A stretch of DNA of 64,000 nt from Orientallactaga sibirica (GCA_036365145.1 JAEOAD010000982.1:4924001-4988000), one strand, 5' to 3'. Counted from the stretch's first letter, positions 1 through 11,642 are shown. Numbers and translations: made by a program. Notes: generated by a model not told the origin, from the letters alone.

Positions 1-701
1 ACAATTATTCTTGGTAAATTCCAAGTCATCTTTTCATGTTGGGAGAACTGTAACTTTTGACTTGCTGGATATCTCAGAACTACATGGATCTCTACTTCAG
101 GGGGAAATTAATTGTGAAAGATCATTGAAATGATGGTGCTTTTTAGTTGCCCCAGATATAGAGTTATGTCCCCCTGAAGGACACTCCCTCCCTACCCCAC
201 CCTGCAGGGTTGCCTCTGTACTTGCAGTTTGAATATGAGTCCATGAATTTTTGGATGTGACATTATTTATGGAAATATGAAATAAATATGCAGTTATTGG
301 CAATGGTCTCACAAATCCTAAGCACTTTCAACTCAGACAAATGATCATGCTGGGATTAGATTTACAGAGAGAAGGAGATACATGCTGTGAACAGTGTGTA
401 TCCTAGGCAATGTCTACCATTTACTAAGTGGGTGCAACAAGGCTCGTATTTTATTAAAATCAGAAGAGAAAAGAAGACCATGGGATGTCCATCTGGCACC
501 AGCTTTATGCAGAGCAAAATCTGTCTTTCCCTCCCTCCCTCCCTCCCCCCATATCTTACTCATTAAAATGAAGTTAGTTTGTAGATCATGACTGTATGTT
601 CTTGTGGTTTCAGCCTTGAACTTGGCTATATAGAAAATATATTTGACAGCTGTCTGACCTGGAGTGCATAGGTATCTTGATTGCTTTTATTTTTATATTC
701 T
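1..701. other. Unique AT-rich DNA without a gene
   Basis: I see no coding exon or recognisable transposon here. A short CCCT-type run lies at about 528-547. The open frames at 97-312 (minus) and 394-591 (plus) have low-complexity composition, no family motif and no convincing splice signals. Confidence 0.6.
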
Positions 702-759
702 TCTCATTTATTTATTTATTTGAGAGAAAGAGGCAGAGAGAAGGGGGAAGATTTTATTT

Positions 760-790
<31 letters not shown>

Positions 791-938
791 GGCACGCCAG
801 GGCCTCCAGCCACTGCAAATGAACTCCAGATGCATGTGCCCCTTAGTTCATCTGGCTTGTGTGGGTCCTGGAGAATCAAACCAGGATCTTTTGGCTTTGC
901 AGGCAAATGCCTTAACTGCTAAGCCATCTCTCCAGCCC
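702..938 (-). mobile_element. B2-like tRNA-derived SINE
   Basis: The element is read antisense. It starts with a TTTA-rich tail, passes through a GA run at 761-786, and ends in the reverse complement of the GGGCTGGAGAGATGG head at about 925-938. The reversed B-box region lies just before it. This is the commonest SINE of the window and is non-autonomous, mobilised by L1. Confidence 0.88.
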
Positions 939-2547
939 CTATTTCGATATTCTTTATTTCTGTCATTTTGCAATGTGTTCAGAACTGTGCCTGAAGCCAT
1001 TCTCACATGGACCTTCATGCTGCAGTCGTTTGCTAACTTATTTTTCTCTTTTGGGATTAAAATTCAAGTCTGTTCAGTAATGTAATGGATCAAAATCTCT
1101 CTTACAAGTTATTTATCAATAAATTAGACTGACATAAAATCAGTTTGTCTTTTCCTTACAAAGCAGAAGTTTTGTACGGATATGTGTTGGCACTATCATT
1201 CCCCTCTTCCCTGCTTCCACTCCACTTAGGGCCCTCCTTAGTGGGACTGCTGGTATTCACCATGGAGCTGTGGGTTATGCATTGTGAGGGCAGCAGTCAG
1301 TCATTTTGGGGGGGGGACAATGCCTTTGGATATTCCCTCCCACCCTATGGTTTTTACATTCTTTCTGACCCCTCTTCCACAAAATTCCCTGAGCCATGGT
1401 GGATGTGCTTTAAGTCTACATTAGTGTTGAGCTCTCAGCAGCTTCTGGATTTCTGTCTTGGTGCATTTTGAGTATCCTCAGTGTCTCCGTCCATCACACT
1501 GGCCCAGGTTATCAGGCTTGCTATGGAAGCAGCACTCTTGCTCATCTCACCAGCTCCTCTGTGGTTTCACATCATCCCTAGCTGCTGTACGAGGGTTGGT
1601 TCATCTCCTTCCAGGGAGTCAGCTGTTTTTTTCTTGTCTTGTTAATATATTTTGGTTGTCCTCAGTTATCACTGCTTTCTGAAAAAGAAAAACAGGTTCT
1701 CCAATGGAGAGTGAGATCAGGATAGGTTAAAGGGGATAAGATTTGTTAATTTAGAGACATTTTGATGGATGTGGTCTCACTTTTGGACAGAGACTAGTGG
1801 GGGCTCCTCACTGGAGTCCACAATCTTGGTCTCCATAGGATTCTGACTTGGATCCCAGTTCCAGTTAGTGATCCCTTCCCATTGAGTGGATCTTATAGCC
1901 AGAGAGCCATTAGTTACCCACCTAGGCTGTGTGCCACTATTGCACAGGTGTGAACATCTTGTCACATTGGTTGTTTTCATATAGTAGTGTCCATTTTTGC
2001 TCACACATTGTTGGACATCTTCACCCAGTAGCTCATGTAACACTTTCCCACACTGTCTGGGCTAACCATCTGGGCACTGACTTCCTTCTAGATTCAACCA
2101 GATCTCTCAGTGTTCTACATAGGCGGCATGTGGCATCTTCAGCAGTAGATTCTTACCTTTTACCTCAGGCATGTAATCAAGTGCTTTTATAGAATCCTGT
2201 CTTGTTTTGGTGACATTGTAGGTCTCTCCAATCAACACCTCAACGTGGGTTGTAACCACTTTCTGGTACTGGGAGTTATAAGCCAGAGCCAAATATTTTA
2301 GAGTTAGGCTTCATCACACCCTCTCCAGGGCCCGTCTAACCAGACAATCCTTCCATGCTTATATTGAGGGTTATGTCTTTTAGTGTGCTATCTAGGAGGA
2401 AAGTTTCTATGATATCAGTTCATTTTAGATTTGGTTTGGTGTATATCTGCCCCAACCTCCTGTTGCCCTCCACACAAACCCTTCCATTCCTCTTAGCTCA
2501 CACTTGAATTACTTGTCAGGTATGCCTGTAACTCAAGCTGATCTAGT

Positions 2548-2739
2548 TTAGGAACCACAGATAAGGGAAAACATGCAGAGTTTGTCTTTCTGTGCTTGTG
2601 TGAGTTCACTTAGTTTGATCTGTTCCAAGTCCATCCATTCTCCAAACTTTTTCCTAAAAAGTTTATCACTTTTCCTGACTATGTAGTAGAATTCCATCAT
2701 GCATATGTACCAAAACTTCATTATCCATTCGTCAAACAA
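2548..2739 (-). pseudogene. L1 ORF2 C-terminal fragment
   Basis: The minus-strand frame reads like the ORF2p C-terminus, with FWYICMMEFYYIVRK followed by WMDLEQIKLSELTQ and then a SLICG-like ending. These correspond to the conserved mammalian ORF2p tail (IYTMEYYAAI..., WMNLETIILSKL...). It lies inside the L1 at 1110-3890 and is cut off upstream, so it is a dead fragment and not a host gene. Confidence 0.85.
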
Positions 2740-3060
2740 TGGCCATTTGTGTTGATTCCAGTTATTCGCTATTGTGAATTGAGCAGCTACAAATGTGGTT
2801 GAGCAAATATCTATGCAGTGAAGAGTGAGTTGTTTAAGGTAGATGTCCCAGCAGAGGAATGGCTGGGTCAGTTGGTAGCTTTACTTTCAGTTCTTTTCGG
2901 GAGCTTCCATGTTGACTTCCCCAGTTGTTGTACAAGTTTGCACTCCCACCAACGGTGAAAGGGTTCCTCTTTCCCTACTTCCTTGCCAAAATTTATTGTA
3001 GGTTGATATTTTATTGATTGCTACTCCTACTGGACTAAGGTAGAATCTCATATTTGTTTT

Positions 3061-3276
3061 ATTTTTATTTTTATTTATTTATTTATTTGAGAGATGGAAA
3101 GAGGCAGAGTGAGAGAAAGAGAGAATGGGTGCACCAGGGCTTCCAAGCCACTGCAAACGAACTCCAGATGCATGCACCACCTTGTGCATCTGGCTTACAT
3201 GGGTACTGGGGAATTGAACCAAGGTCCTTTGGCTTTGCAGGCAAGCACCTTAACTGTTAAGCCATCCCTCCAGCCC
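3061..3276 (-). mobile_element. B2-like tRNA SINE inserted in L1
   Basis: The antisense SINE is bounded by a 13-bp direct repeat, TCATATTTGTTTT, at about 3048-3060 and 3277-3289. This is a clean target-site duplication. It shows the SINE entered the L1 after the L1 was already in place. Confidence 0.92.
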
Positions 3277-3420
3277 TCATATTTGTTTTGATTTGCATTT
3301 CCCTGATGGTTAACGATGTTGAACATTTTCTTAGGTATGAGCCATTTGTATTTCTTCCTTTGAGAATTCCCTATTCATTTCTCTGTCCCATTTTTTGAGT
3401 TGACTGTTTTAATTTTTTAT

Positions 3421-3659
3421 TATTTATTTTGAGAGGGAGAGTGAGTGAGAGAGGGAGGAGAGAAAGAGAGAGAGAGAAAGAATGGGCATGCCAGGGTCTT
3501 TAGCTGCTGCAAACTCTAGACATGCACACCCCCTTTGCACATGTACAACATCACACTCTTACATCACTGTGCATCTGGCTACATAGGGCCTAGAGATTTT
3601 AACATGAGTTCTTATGCTTTGCAGGCAAGCACCTTAACTGCTAAGCCACCTCTCCAGCA
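3421..3659 (-). mobile_element. Second B2-like SINE inserted in L1
   Basis: The antisense SINE interrupts the ORF2 antisense sequence between GACTGTTTTAATTTTTTAT and AACTGTTTGAATTTTTTATT, a slightly diverged target duplication. Its middle carries an expansion (CACATGTACAACATCACACTC) not seen in most copies. Confidence 0.88.
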
Positions 3660-3889
3660 CAACTGTTTGAATTTTTTATTGCTTAGGTTTTGAGTTCTTG
3701 GTAGATTATCGATATTAGGCTTCTGTCAGTGGTATAGCTGGTGAAGATTTTCCCCCATTCTATTGGCTCGGTATATTATAGTATTTTTATCTGTACAAAA
3801 GCTTTTACCATTATGAGACCCCACTGGATGAATGATTGTTTAATTTCCTGTGCTATTAGATAGTTCAACTTTACATATAGGTTGTTAAC

Positions 3890-4281
3890 TTTAGCTCCTG
3901 AACAGAAGCCACCTCTGTGTTAAGCATTCAAAGCTTAATAGAATTTCAGTGATTTTTGGTAGTGGGAATTTTTCAGGTCCAGACAATTTACTTGTGCTAT
4001 CTTAGTTCCTTTAGTAGTCATTTATTGCCCACCTCTGTGTCTGACCTAACTCCCAAGGAGTTATTTAATAGTCATAGGATATGTATGAACAGACCCATGG
4101 CTTCCACCACTCTGAAAGTTAAGGGTGTTATCAGAAACCATCTGGGGCTTACAGCAGAGATTTCCCCACTTTGCTACAACCCACATACCTCATGTTTCCA
4201 CCAATGTTTTTGAAAAGTATGTTTTTAAATTTATAAATTGCTTTGTTTTGTTAGTATTAAAAAAAAAAAAACAAAACTTCA
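3890..4281. other. Unique spacer between L1 and B1
   Basis: The L1 similarity fades after about 3890. No gene or clear repeat is visible before the poly(A)-flanked B1. Plus-strand frames here are short and continue into the B1. Confidence 0.4.
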
Positions 4282-4445
4282 GCCAGGTGTGGTGGTACAC
4301 GCCTTTAATCCCAGCACTTGGGAGGCAGAGGTAGGAGGATCACCATGAGTTCAAGGCCACCCTGAGACTACATAGTGAATTCCAGGTCAGCCTGGGCCAG
4401 AGTGAGACCCTGCCTCGAAAAACAAAACAAACAAAACAAAACAAA
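4282..4445 (+). mobile_element. B1 (7SL-derived) SINE
   Basis: Sense B1 with the TTTAATCCCAGCACTTGGGAGG core and a CGAAAAACAAAACAAA tail. An 11-bp direct repeat, ACAAAACTTCA, at 4271-4281 and 4446-4456 is a perfect target-site duplication. Confidence 0.93.
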
Positions 4446-4456
4446 ACAAAACTTCA

Positions 4457-5329
4457 TGAAAGTATAAACACACTGAAACATGCAATTTTGGGTAACCCAA
4501 ATCTATGTTCCTATACCATGGATGGTCACTTATATTTGGCTCCAGAATAAACTTCCTTTGAGGTAAGAATTGTGTTCTTTGTATTATCAAGGTAAAATAG
4601 GAATGATCACTTTCTCCTTCCCTCTCTCTGTCTCTGTCTTCCTGGTTCCTCCCTACATCTGTGCATTGATCCGTATTTGTGTAACTTTTCTTGGGGTCAT
4701 GTGAACGAATATCTGCCTGTTCACCCCCACATAGGGCACTAAACAGACTAAAGAAATGATTCTACTCAAGTTCACCTTGGTAAACTAGCAAGTTTATTGA
4801 GGTTACTTATTGGGACATGAGTGAATGGATACTTACAGGAGCATGGCTGACTCAAGCACAATTGCATCACTGAACAATTCCACTCCAGCATGGTATAGAC
4901 TCAAAAAAACAAAAGCTTCCTTGTTGGAGTCCTTCTCCAAAGTCAGCCTTCAGCTTATATACTATAGTATCTACTAGGGCCCAGTACAGGAGAAGGGCAG
5001 AAATAAGTGCAATGTCAGGACATGGAAACAGCCCCATTACCATCACCACTGTATTAGCAACATTGCTTTGTTTTACTTAGATCATTCCCATGATTGTGGG
5101 GCCAAGTTACTCTGTTCCAAACTTTGGTGGTCATGCCATGCCCAAAAGAAATAACTATACCAGTACTACCTACACAAGACCCTCATAATAGGAGGAAAAG
5201 ATGATGACATCAAAATAAAAGAGACACTAATTGAGAGGGGGAGGACATGCTAGGGGCAGAAGCTGCAAACTCAATTTTAATAACACCTGAGACTATGGGG
5301 TGGACATCAAACTACCACATTTTGCTATA
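4457..5329. other. Unique DNA, no gene seen
   Basis: A mixed-composition stretch of about 870 bases. The minus frame at 4867-5049 is short and has no recognisable motif. I find no transposon match that I can name. Confidence 0.4.
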
Positions 5330-5483
5330 CCAGCATGAAGACCCAAGTTCAATCCCCAGCACCCATGTAAGACTCTAGGCATGGCAGCACCTGTCTGTAG
5401 TAACTCCAGTGCTGAGAGAAACAGAGACATGAAGATCTCTGGGGCTCACTAGTCAATCAGTCTAACAGAAAAATGGTGACCTC
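5330..5483 (+). mobile_element. B4-like composite SINE, left part
   Basis: A diverged tRNA-like half (CCAGCATGAAGACCCAAGTTC...) is followed by a B1-like half (GGCATGGCAGCACC..., then a GAGACA stretch). The element continues after the younger SINE at 5484-5699, as shown by the repeated AAAATGGTGA at both junctions. Confidence 0.6.
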
Positions 5484-5654
5484 GGGCTGGAGAGATGGCT
5501 TAGCCGTTAAGGAGCATGCCTGCAAAACCTAAGGACTCCAGTTTGATTCTCCAGGTCCCATGTAAGTCAGATGCACATGGTGGCACATGCATCTGGAGTT
5601 CATTTGCAGTGGCTAGTGTCCCTGGTGCCCCCATTCTCACTCACTCTCTCTCTC

Positions 5655-5690
<36 letters not shown>

Positions 5691-5699
5691 GTAAAAATT
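5484..5699 (+). mobile_element. B2-like tRNA SINE inserted in B4-like element
   Basis: A full-length sense copy with GGGCTGGAGAGATGGCTTAG at the 5' end, a B-box-like TTTGATTCTCCAGG and an AAATAAATAA tail at 5655-5692. AAAATGGTGA occurs on both sides and fits a target duplication. Confidence 0.92.
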
Positions 5700-5890
5700 A
5701 AAAAATGGTGAGCTCCAGCTCAAGTGAAAGCCTCATTCTTCCATCTTATTTTCCTGAGACAAATAGAAGAGTATACCCACCATCTTCCTCTGGGTTCTGT
5801 ATCCATCTACACACAGCACACACATTTGCACATACATGGGCATATATCACACATACTATACACACAAACACAATTCCTACAAACTGAGAA
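5700..5890 (+). mobile_element. B4-like composite SINE, right part
   Basis: This continues the element of 5330-5483 with the typical end of this family: a CTCCATCT/TTCTGGCC-like block that runs into CACA-rich sequence (ACACAGCACACACATTTGCACATACATGGGC). Confidence 0.5.
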
Positions 5891-5942
5891 GAACCAACTT
5901 GGTACTTTTCCCAATCAGCTTCCTCTCATCTCCCCCCTTTAA

Positions 5943-6201
5943 TTTTTTTTTTTTTTTTGGAGAGAGACAGAGAGAGAGGGAGAGGAAGACAGATAGAGAT
6001 GGGCGCGCCAGCAGCCTCTAAGCTGCTGCGAACGAAATCCAGATGTGTGTGCCCCCTTGTGGGCAAGTGCGGCATTGCGCCCTTGCGTCACTTTGCATCT
6101 GGCTAAACGTGGGACCTGGAGATTGGAACCACTGGAGATTGGAACCAGCATTCTTAGGCTTAGGAGGCAGGCGCCTTAACTGCTAAGCCATCTCTCCAGA
6201 C
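5943..6201 (-). mobile_element. B2-like tRNA SINE
   Basis: An antisense copy that begins with a T run and GA-rich sequence and ends GCCATCTCTCCAGACCC. It contains an internal near-duplication, GGAGATTGGAACCACTGGAGATTGGAACCA (about 6117-6147), in the reversed B-box region. That is a private change of this copy. Confidence 0.88.
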
Positions 6202-6204
6202 CCC

Positions 6205-6984
6205 CCCCTTTTAATTTTTTGCCTTGACTCATGAGCTTTATCCAAAGAACAAAGTACCATATGCTATAAGAACTCTAGGATAACTTAGTCAGCTTATTTA
6301 TCATATCTGAAATCTTACTCCATTCCTGGATTGGAAAAAAACACTATAAAACCCAGTTCAAAGTCACCTGACCTTGTCATTGGGGCCCCTAAGGATAATC
6401 AGCTATTCTTCCCTCCTTTCCCATATCATTTCCCTGTTCAATGTCTCTTCACAATGAAGATGAGAATTTCAGTCAGATTTAGGCTACATTTCTGTGTAAA
6501 TGTTCTATTGTATCAAGTAAACTTAATTGGGAAATTGATTGAATCATGCTACTGCAAACTATACAGATTGGAAAAGTTGTAAAAGTGAATATGGAACGAA
6601 ATGCTTCTCACCATGAAATGAGGGCCAGATATACTGCACTAAAATTCCACAGAGCTATGGCGATTTGAAGTCAATGAGCCACCTTCTATTGCAATGAATA
6701 AAATGTAATATAACCATCCAAATCTACAAGTTATCCTATATTTTCTTCCAGAAATATAAAGCTTCCAATACGCATGACTAGTTGGCCCTTTCATAGGTTG
6801 AAGAAGTAAGTCTCCTCAGCCAACTTCCCATGGGTTAGGTCCAAGATCACCCCCATAAAGATACATTTTCCATCTCTTGGCATCCTACATTCATAGTAAC
6901 CTCTCTATTAAAATTCCCATACACAGTGTGGTCCTTATGATAGTTAGTACAGCGAGCATCATTTTGATAGAACTTAGACTCACC
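6205..6984. other. Unique DNA, no gene seen
   Basis: A stretch of about 780 bases with AT-rich unique composition. The plus frame at 6331-6582 has no recognisable motif. No repeat was identified. Confidence 0.4.
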
Positions 6985-7312
6985 ATGGAAACAAATCTCT
7001 GAGAAGGTCAGTGATGGGTTTTCTAGATTGACTTAATTGAGGTGGGAACACCCACCTTAACTTTGGGTGGTACAAGTCCATGTGGTGGGGTTCCAGAGTG
7101 AATGCAAAAGAGAAAGATAGCTGAATACCAGTATCCATCTCTCACTGCTTCCTCATTGGGGTCAGAATGCAATCAACTGCCTCAAGCTCCTGCCACTATG
7201 CCTTTCCATCATGATGGACTGAAACCTTGAACTGTGAGCCAAAATAAGCCTTTCTTCCATATTGTCTGGTTTTCTTTTGTCATGGCAATGAGAAAGTAAC
7301 TAATTCAGTTCT
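6985..7312 (+). mobile_element. Probable MaLR-type LTR, sense
   Basis: The 3' half reads ATGATGGACTGAAACC..., then GTGAGCCAAAATAAGCCTTT (polyadenylation-signal region), and ends near AGTAACTAATTCA. This matches the layout of mammalian ERVL-MaLR LTR ends. The 5' boundary is uncertain and no internal retroviral sequence is attached. Confidence 0.5.
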
Positions 7313-7691
7313 ATTAAACATCTTAATATCTGAAAATGTGAGAGATGTTCATGCATTGACATATAAAATAGATACATAAATATAGAGGTCTTTATGATGA
7401 GCCAGAAGGGTTATTCTATTGGCTGTCCAGATAATCTAATATGGATACTGTTCTTTATATGTGAAGGACAAAAGGGCTCCTGACCTGGACCCCACTCTCC
7501 TGTTCATACTTAACTGTATGGATGTGAATAAAACACATATTATTCTCATGGCTTCCTCATATACAATACCATATACAGCAAATTCACTTACTTTATTTCA
7601 CCTGAGGCAGGTGGAACAAGAGTATTGCCTCAGTGGTGCATTCTCAGAAGGTTCTCTTGGTAAGAAGGTGGGGAAATTAATATATTCATAA

Positions 7692-7830
7692 TGGGCCAGG
7701 CATGGTGGTGCACACCTTTAATCCCAGCACTCGGGAGGCAGAGGTGGGAGGATCATTGTGGGTTCGAGGCCATCCTGAGCCTACATAGTGAATTCCAGGT
7801 CAGTCTGGGCTAGAGTGAGACCCTCGAAAG
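7692..7830 (+). mobile_element. B1 SINE
   Basis: Sense B1 with GGGCCAGGCATGGTGGTGCACACC and the AATCCCAGCACTCGGGAGG core. The 3' end is slightly shortened (GAGACCCTCGAAAG). It is flanked by similar AT-rich target sequence. Confidence 0.9.
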
Positions 7831-7907
7831 AAAGAGCATTGAACATAATGGAATAAGATATAATTCAGTAGTAGTAATGAGTTATATATCTGTAGTATTA
7901 AGAGCTC

Positions 7908-8075
7908 ATGGGAGGCTGAGGAGACAGATGGTTCAGAGCTTAAAGACGCTTGCTTGGAAAGCCTACTGGCCTGGGTTCAATTACTCAGCCACCAACAAAA
8001 AGTCAGATGGACATTCATTCACAGTAGCAAGAGAACCTGGCACATCCATACACACACATGTGCACATATACGCTC
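7908..8075 (+). mobile_element. Diverged tRNA-type SINE
   Basis: Contains a worn head (GGAGACAGATGGTTCAGAGC), a B-box-like GGGTTCAATTACTCAG and a CACACATG-rich end. It is older and more diverged than the other B2-like copies. Confidence 0.5.
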
Positions 8076-8513
8076 TTGTGCAAATATTTTTTTAAAGATG
8101 ATAGGAGCTTTAATAGGAAGTACAATGTCTCAAAATCTTCCTTGAAGGGAGAAAATGACAAAAAATCTTTCTTGTAGATAAGAATTTATGTTGTAAGTCT
8201 GGTTGGTACAAATGGAAAGTGTACTAATAACCAGAGTCTAGCTGTTTGGAGAAGTAGGTCTGATGGGGGTACCAGAGGGAAGCAATGTGCTCTGTGGTCT
8301 ATAAGAATCAAAAGGGATTTATTGAAGTACACAGTGCAGAATGGAGTGTTTTATTTTTCTTTATAACTTTCTTGAGACATGCTACATCTTATAGACTTTC
8401 CCATACCTGGAAGATATCTTGGCTATATCCCATAGCTTTTTAGACATTTCTAGTTATAATGAAAAGGATCATTCTATAATTCTCACTTTATGGTATCAAA
8501 AATCCTCTATTAG

Positions 8514-8850
8514 GTCTGGGAAGATTACTCAGTCAATAAAGGGCTTGCCAGGCAAGCATGAGGACCTAATTTAGATTCCCAAAACCAGTGTAAACAACTC
8601 AGGCAGGGTGGCTGTGCTTGTTATCCCAGGGCAGTGGAGATAGACACAAGAGATTCTCTGGGCTAACATTCAATCTAGCCTAATTGGTAAGGTTCAGGGC
8701 AATGTGAGACCCTGTCTCAAAAACGAGGTGAACAGCATTCCTGATAAATAATGCCTGAGGTAGTCCTCTGGCCTCAAAATGCACATGTCCACATTTGCAC
8801 ACACACTTGTACACATATGAACACATGCATGGACACACACAACACATGCA
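8514..8850 (+). mobile_element. B4-like composite SINE
   Basis: A tRNA-like half with an AAGATTACTCAGTCAATAAAGGG head is joined to a B1-like half (GGCAGGGTGGCTGTGCTTGTTATCCCAGG). It ends with TCTCAAAAAC, a TCCTCTGGCCTC block and CACA-rich sequence. The same architecture recurs at 11643, 36630, 43768, 46155, 47497, 48815, 51663 and 62921. Confidence 0.65.
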
Positions 8851-9014
8851 AATTTTAAACTGGAAAATTAAAATTAATTTGAAGTTTAATTCCAAGATTA
8901 TCTTCTAGCTTCAACCTGTGGCTCAGGACATGCAGAATGGCAAGGAAAAGCTTTACGTCTTTCCTCTGAGTCCTTCTACTTTGAAGCTTACAGATTTGGA
9001 GCAAGAAAAAGACT

Positions 9015-9243
9015 CTAGAATGGAGTATGGATCTTTAGAACTAGCCTTGGTACTTCATTGTTCCCTTTGCTAACACTGTGAGCAGGCTTTTGGCAGGTGT
9101 CGGAGAGTGGAATGTTGGTCTTTTCATGGGGTGCCAAGGTGAGCTTGGGGTGCCTTTTATGTTTAATTTGTTTTCCCCTTAGCCATACCCCAAAACTCAT
9201 GTTAAGCTGCACTAAAGCCAGGCACTCTTTCTCCTTGTCCATG
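9015..9243 (-). CDS. Weak candidate terminal exon, unknown protein
   Basis: A minus-strand frame follows a fair splice acceptor (TGATTTCTTTGTAG) and stays open for about 75 codons to a TAG at 9015-9017. The peptide is basic in the middle (KQIKHKRHPKL) and has no motif I know. It could be a last exon of the gene suggested by 14171-14361 and 12473-12602, but its reading phase does not follow directly from 12473-12602, so a further exon would be needed. A plus-strand exon-like segment (9093-9136) overlaps it. The frame may be chance. Confidence 0.2.
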
Positions 9244-9287
9244 CTACAAAGAAATCATTTTCTTTTCAAACAAGTTGACAGAGTGAT

Positions 9288-9292
9288 TTCTT

Positions 9293-9346
<54 letters not shown>

Positions 9347-9347
9347 T
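9288..9347 (+). repeat. (TC)n microsatellite
   Basis: A nearly pure CT dinucleotide run of about 60 bases, with one imperfection near 9333. Confidence 0.97.
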
Positions 9348-9349
9348 TC

Positions 9350-10379
9350 CTTTTTGAAGCCCAAGTTTCTCTGGCCCTCAGCACTCAGCAGGTTCTACTC
9401 ACTGAGTTCATGTAAACAAATCTGCAAACCTTCAGGGGTATTAGCAAGACTTGTAAGAAGTTTCAACACATATGGCCATGTACAAATGGCAGAAAAATAG
9501 TCCAATTTCTGCAAATCAACCAGTGTATGAGTGTATGATGCCTGTCTGGCATTCTTTATTCCTTAGAAATTACTCTTCTGGAATCTACTGTGCATAGCAT
9601 AAAATACAGGGAGCATCAGCTTCCATCCAAATACCAGCAGATTTCTGTTACAAGCACACATCATTCATTCAATCAACCTGCCTTAGATCTACTGTTTTCC
9701 CTGTTTTTTTTTCTTTTTTATGGGCTGAGCATGGGTAATTGTCTGGTAAGTAGTAATGGGCAGTGTCCAGAAAGAACTCTTGTACATGCAGGTATTTGGG
9801 AGCCCTGCTACCTTCAACTCCCACTCAACCAACTTCTTTGTAAAAGAACATCAATATGTTGTAAATGACTTATTTTTGAGCTCAAGTTTGGAGAAGGTAT
9901 TTAACTACATTACATAAAATATTAATGACAGAAAAAATATACCATTTTAGTTCAAAAATTTTTTGCTCCCCCTATTTTAATTAATTAGACCAAATTACTT
10001 CACTGTGAGTAGTCAAATTTAGTTTTTTTTTTTTTTTAAAGAAAACCTTCACTGTTCCAACTCGAATCTTTTTTAGCTCATGGGGCAAATACATTACGTA
10101 TTAATATAATAAAATAGCTCAACTGTGCCACAGCTAAATAAACTTTTCTTTAAAATTTTGGTATAACATATTGGGTGAGTCCTTTTGAATGAAAGTTAAA
10201 AAGTAAAACAGATTAGCGTTCTAACGTGAAGTAGCAAAACTTGCCCCAAGGGTACATAAACAAGGCCATGAAGTGTGGCCTCACTGATCATCTCTATCTC
10301 TATACATTTTCTTTCAATGCTAGTGTGTCCCCATAGCCTAACTCTCTTAGCTTCTCCGTGGCTTCTATTTGATTCAATT
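9350..10379. other. Unique DNA, no gene seen
   Basis: About 1 kb of AT-rich unique sequence. The plus frame 9590-9868 has a stretch of F/L residues from a poly-T run and shows no domain. A T/A-rich block lies at 9955-10150. Confidence 0.45.
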
Positions 10380-10735
10380 GCTGCTATGTTTTAAATGCAA
10401 AATATTTTTCCATGGGCTCATGTGTTTGAACATTTGGTCTCCAGCTTGTGGCACTGTTTTGGAAGATAGTGAAATCTTTGGGAGGGGCCTCACTAGAGGC
10501 ACTGAATCACTGGGGGAAGGGCCTTGAGGTTTGGTCTGTGGCCAACTTCTGTCCTAACTCTGTTTCCTGACCTGCTAAGATGTGAACTAGTAGCCTCACA
10601 CTCATGTTGTCATGTCTTCCCCACCATAATGGACTTGCATCCTTAAACCACAAGCCAAAATAAATGCCTCTTCCCTTAAGTTGACTTTTCTCAGGTATTT
10701 GGTCAGAGCTGGGAGAAAAGTAACAAATATTGCTT
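10380..10735 (+). mobile_element. MaLR-like solo LTR, sense
   Basis: The order of blocks is typical of mammalian ERVL-MaLR LTRs: a 5' GTTTGAACATTTGGTC region, then TTTGGGAGGGGCCTCACTAGAGG. The 3' part has CACCATAATGGACTTGCATCC..., CAAGCCAAAATAAATGCC as a polyadenylation-signal region, and an end near GAGAAAAGTAACAAATA. No internal gag or pol sequence is attached, so it is a solitary LTR. Confidence 0.72.
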
Positions 10736-11144
10736 TTAACAATTCCCAGATAGGCCTTAGTTTGCCAGTATTTTAATCGAAGCTTTCCTAAATTGGACCT
10801 ATCCTTTCAGAGACACTATGTATTGGGCATTTGAAAATTAACTTTATAATTTATACACAGAAGTTATTAATATTTACAGTATTGTTTCTTTCAGAAGCCA
10901 CTGGGTTCCCAGTCAGTAGAAGTACTTCTGAGAGACAGCAACCCTAATAGAATGACCTTTGAGTATGAAACTTCAGAAATGATATTGAACAGATAGTCAT
11001 GTGGTACTTTCCTCAGAGACTCTCCTACATTCAAAAAAGAAGACATCTTCATGCCTTTGTTGAAAACTCTTCCTGGTTATGCTAATTGAATTCTTTCTTT
11101 ATCTATATCTCTTAACGTAGTTCTTTCTTTCTTTCTTCTACTAT

Positions 11145-11291
11145 ATTTGGTTTTTGGAAGTAGAGTCTCTTTCTAGCCCAGGCTGACCTGGAATTCACTA
11201 TGTAGTCTCAGGCTGACCTTGAACTCACAGTGATCCTCCAACCTCTGCCTACTGAGTGCTGGGATTAAAGGCATGCATCGCTATGCCCAGC
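11145..11291 (-). mobile_element. B1 SINE inserted in a B2-like SINE
   Basis: An antisense B1 (GGTTTTTGGAAGTAGAGTCTC ... GCCCAGC). CTACTAT is repeated at 11138-11144 and 11292-11298. The second copy leads into the body of an antisense B2-like SINE, so this B1 appears to sit inside that SINE. Confidence 0.88.
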
Positions 11292-11448
11292 CTACTATGG
11301 GCATTCCAGGCCCTCTTGCCACTGCAAATGAATTCCGAATATATGCACCACTTTGTACATCTGGCTTTACATGGGTACTGGGCAATTGAACCTGGGCCAT
11401 CAGGCTTTGCAAACAAGTGCTTTTAACCACTGTGCCATCTCTCCAGAC
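11292..11448 (-). mobile_element. B2-like tRNA SINE, head part
   Basis: Body and head of an antisense copy (CCACTGCAAATGAATTCC ... GCCATCTCTCCAGAC). Its tail side was separated by the B1 at 11145-11291; the TTCTTTCTTTC run at 11121-11137 may be the displaced tail. Confidence 0.82.
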
Positions 11449-11642
11449 TTAGCTTGATATATACTTATTTTGTTTCTTAATCTGACTTGTTTCTTGATTA
11501 TGTGACCAGATATAATTTTTCTTTGCATAGGATTACTTGTTTGTTTTGAAAGAATGAAGTTTATTTTTTTTCATAACTTGGAAGAATTCAGAAAAAGATG
11601 GGTTAAGTTTGCTTCACTGCTCAGATCTCTCAGCTGCAAAAT

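Larger units (their letters stand above)
1110..3890 (-). mobile_element. 5'-truncated L1 LINE (3'UTR plus end of ORF2)
   Basis: On the plus strand the element is seen antisense. About 1110-2540 is the 3'UTR, which shares long blocks with 34575-36000 and 40290-41660, for example the stretch around TTCCCTGAGCCATGG. From about 2540 it is antisense ORF2 C-terminal sequence, with the familiar blocks for small targets, GGAATGGCTGGGTCA and GATTTGCATTTCCCTGATGG. Two B2-like SINEs interrupt it at 3061-3276 and 3421-3659. It lacks the endonuclease and most of the reverse transcriptase, so it cannot move by itself. The 3' boundary is approximate. Confidence 0.8.

Noticed and set aside
1777..2043. Minus frame with an N-x-S/T-rich, secreted-looking peptide
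   Set aside because: It lies in an L1 3'UTR; related sequence at 35160-35364 has different frames.
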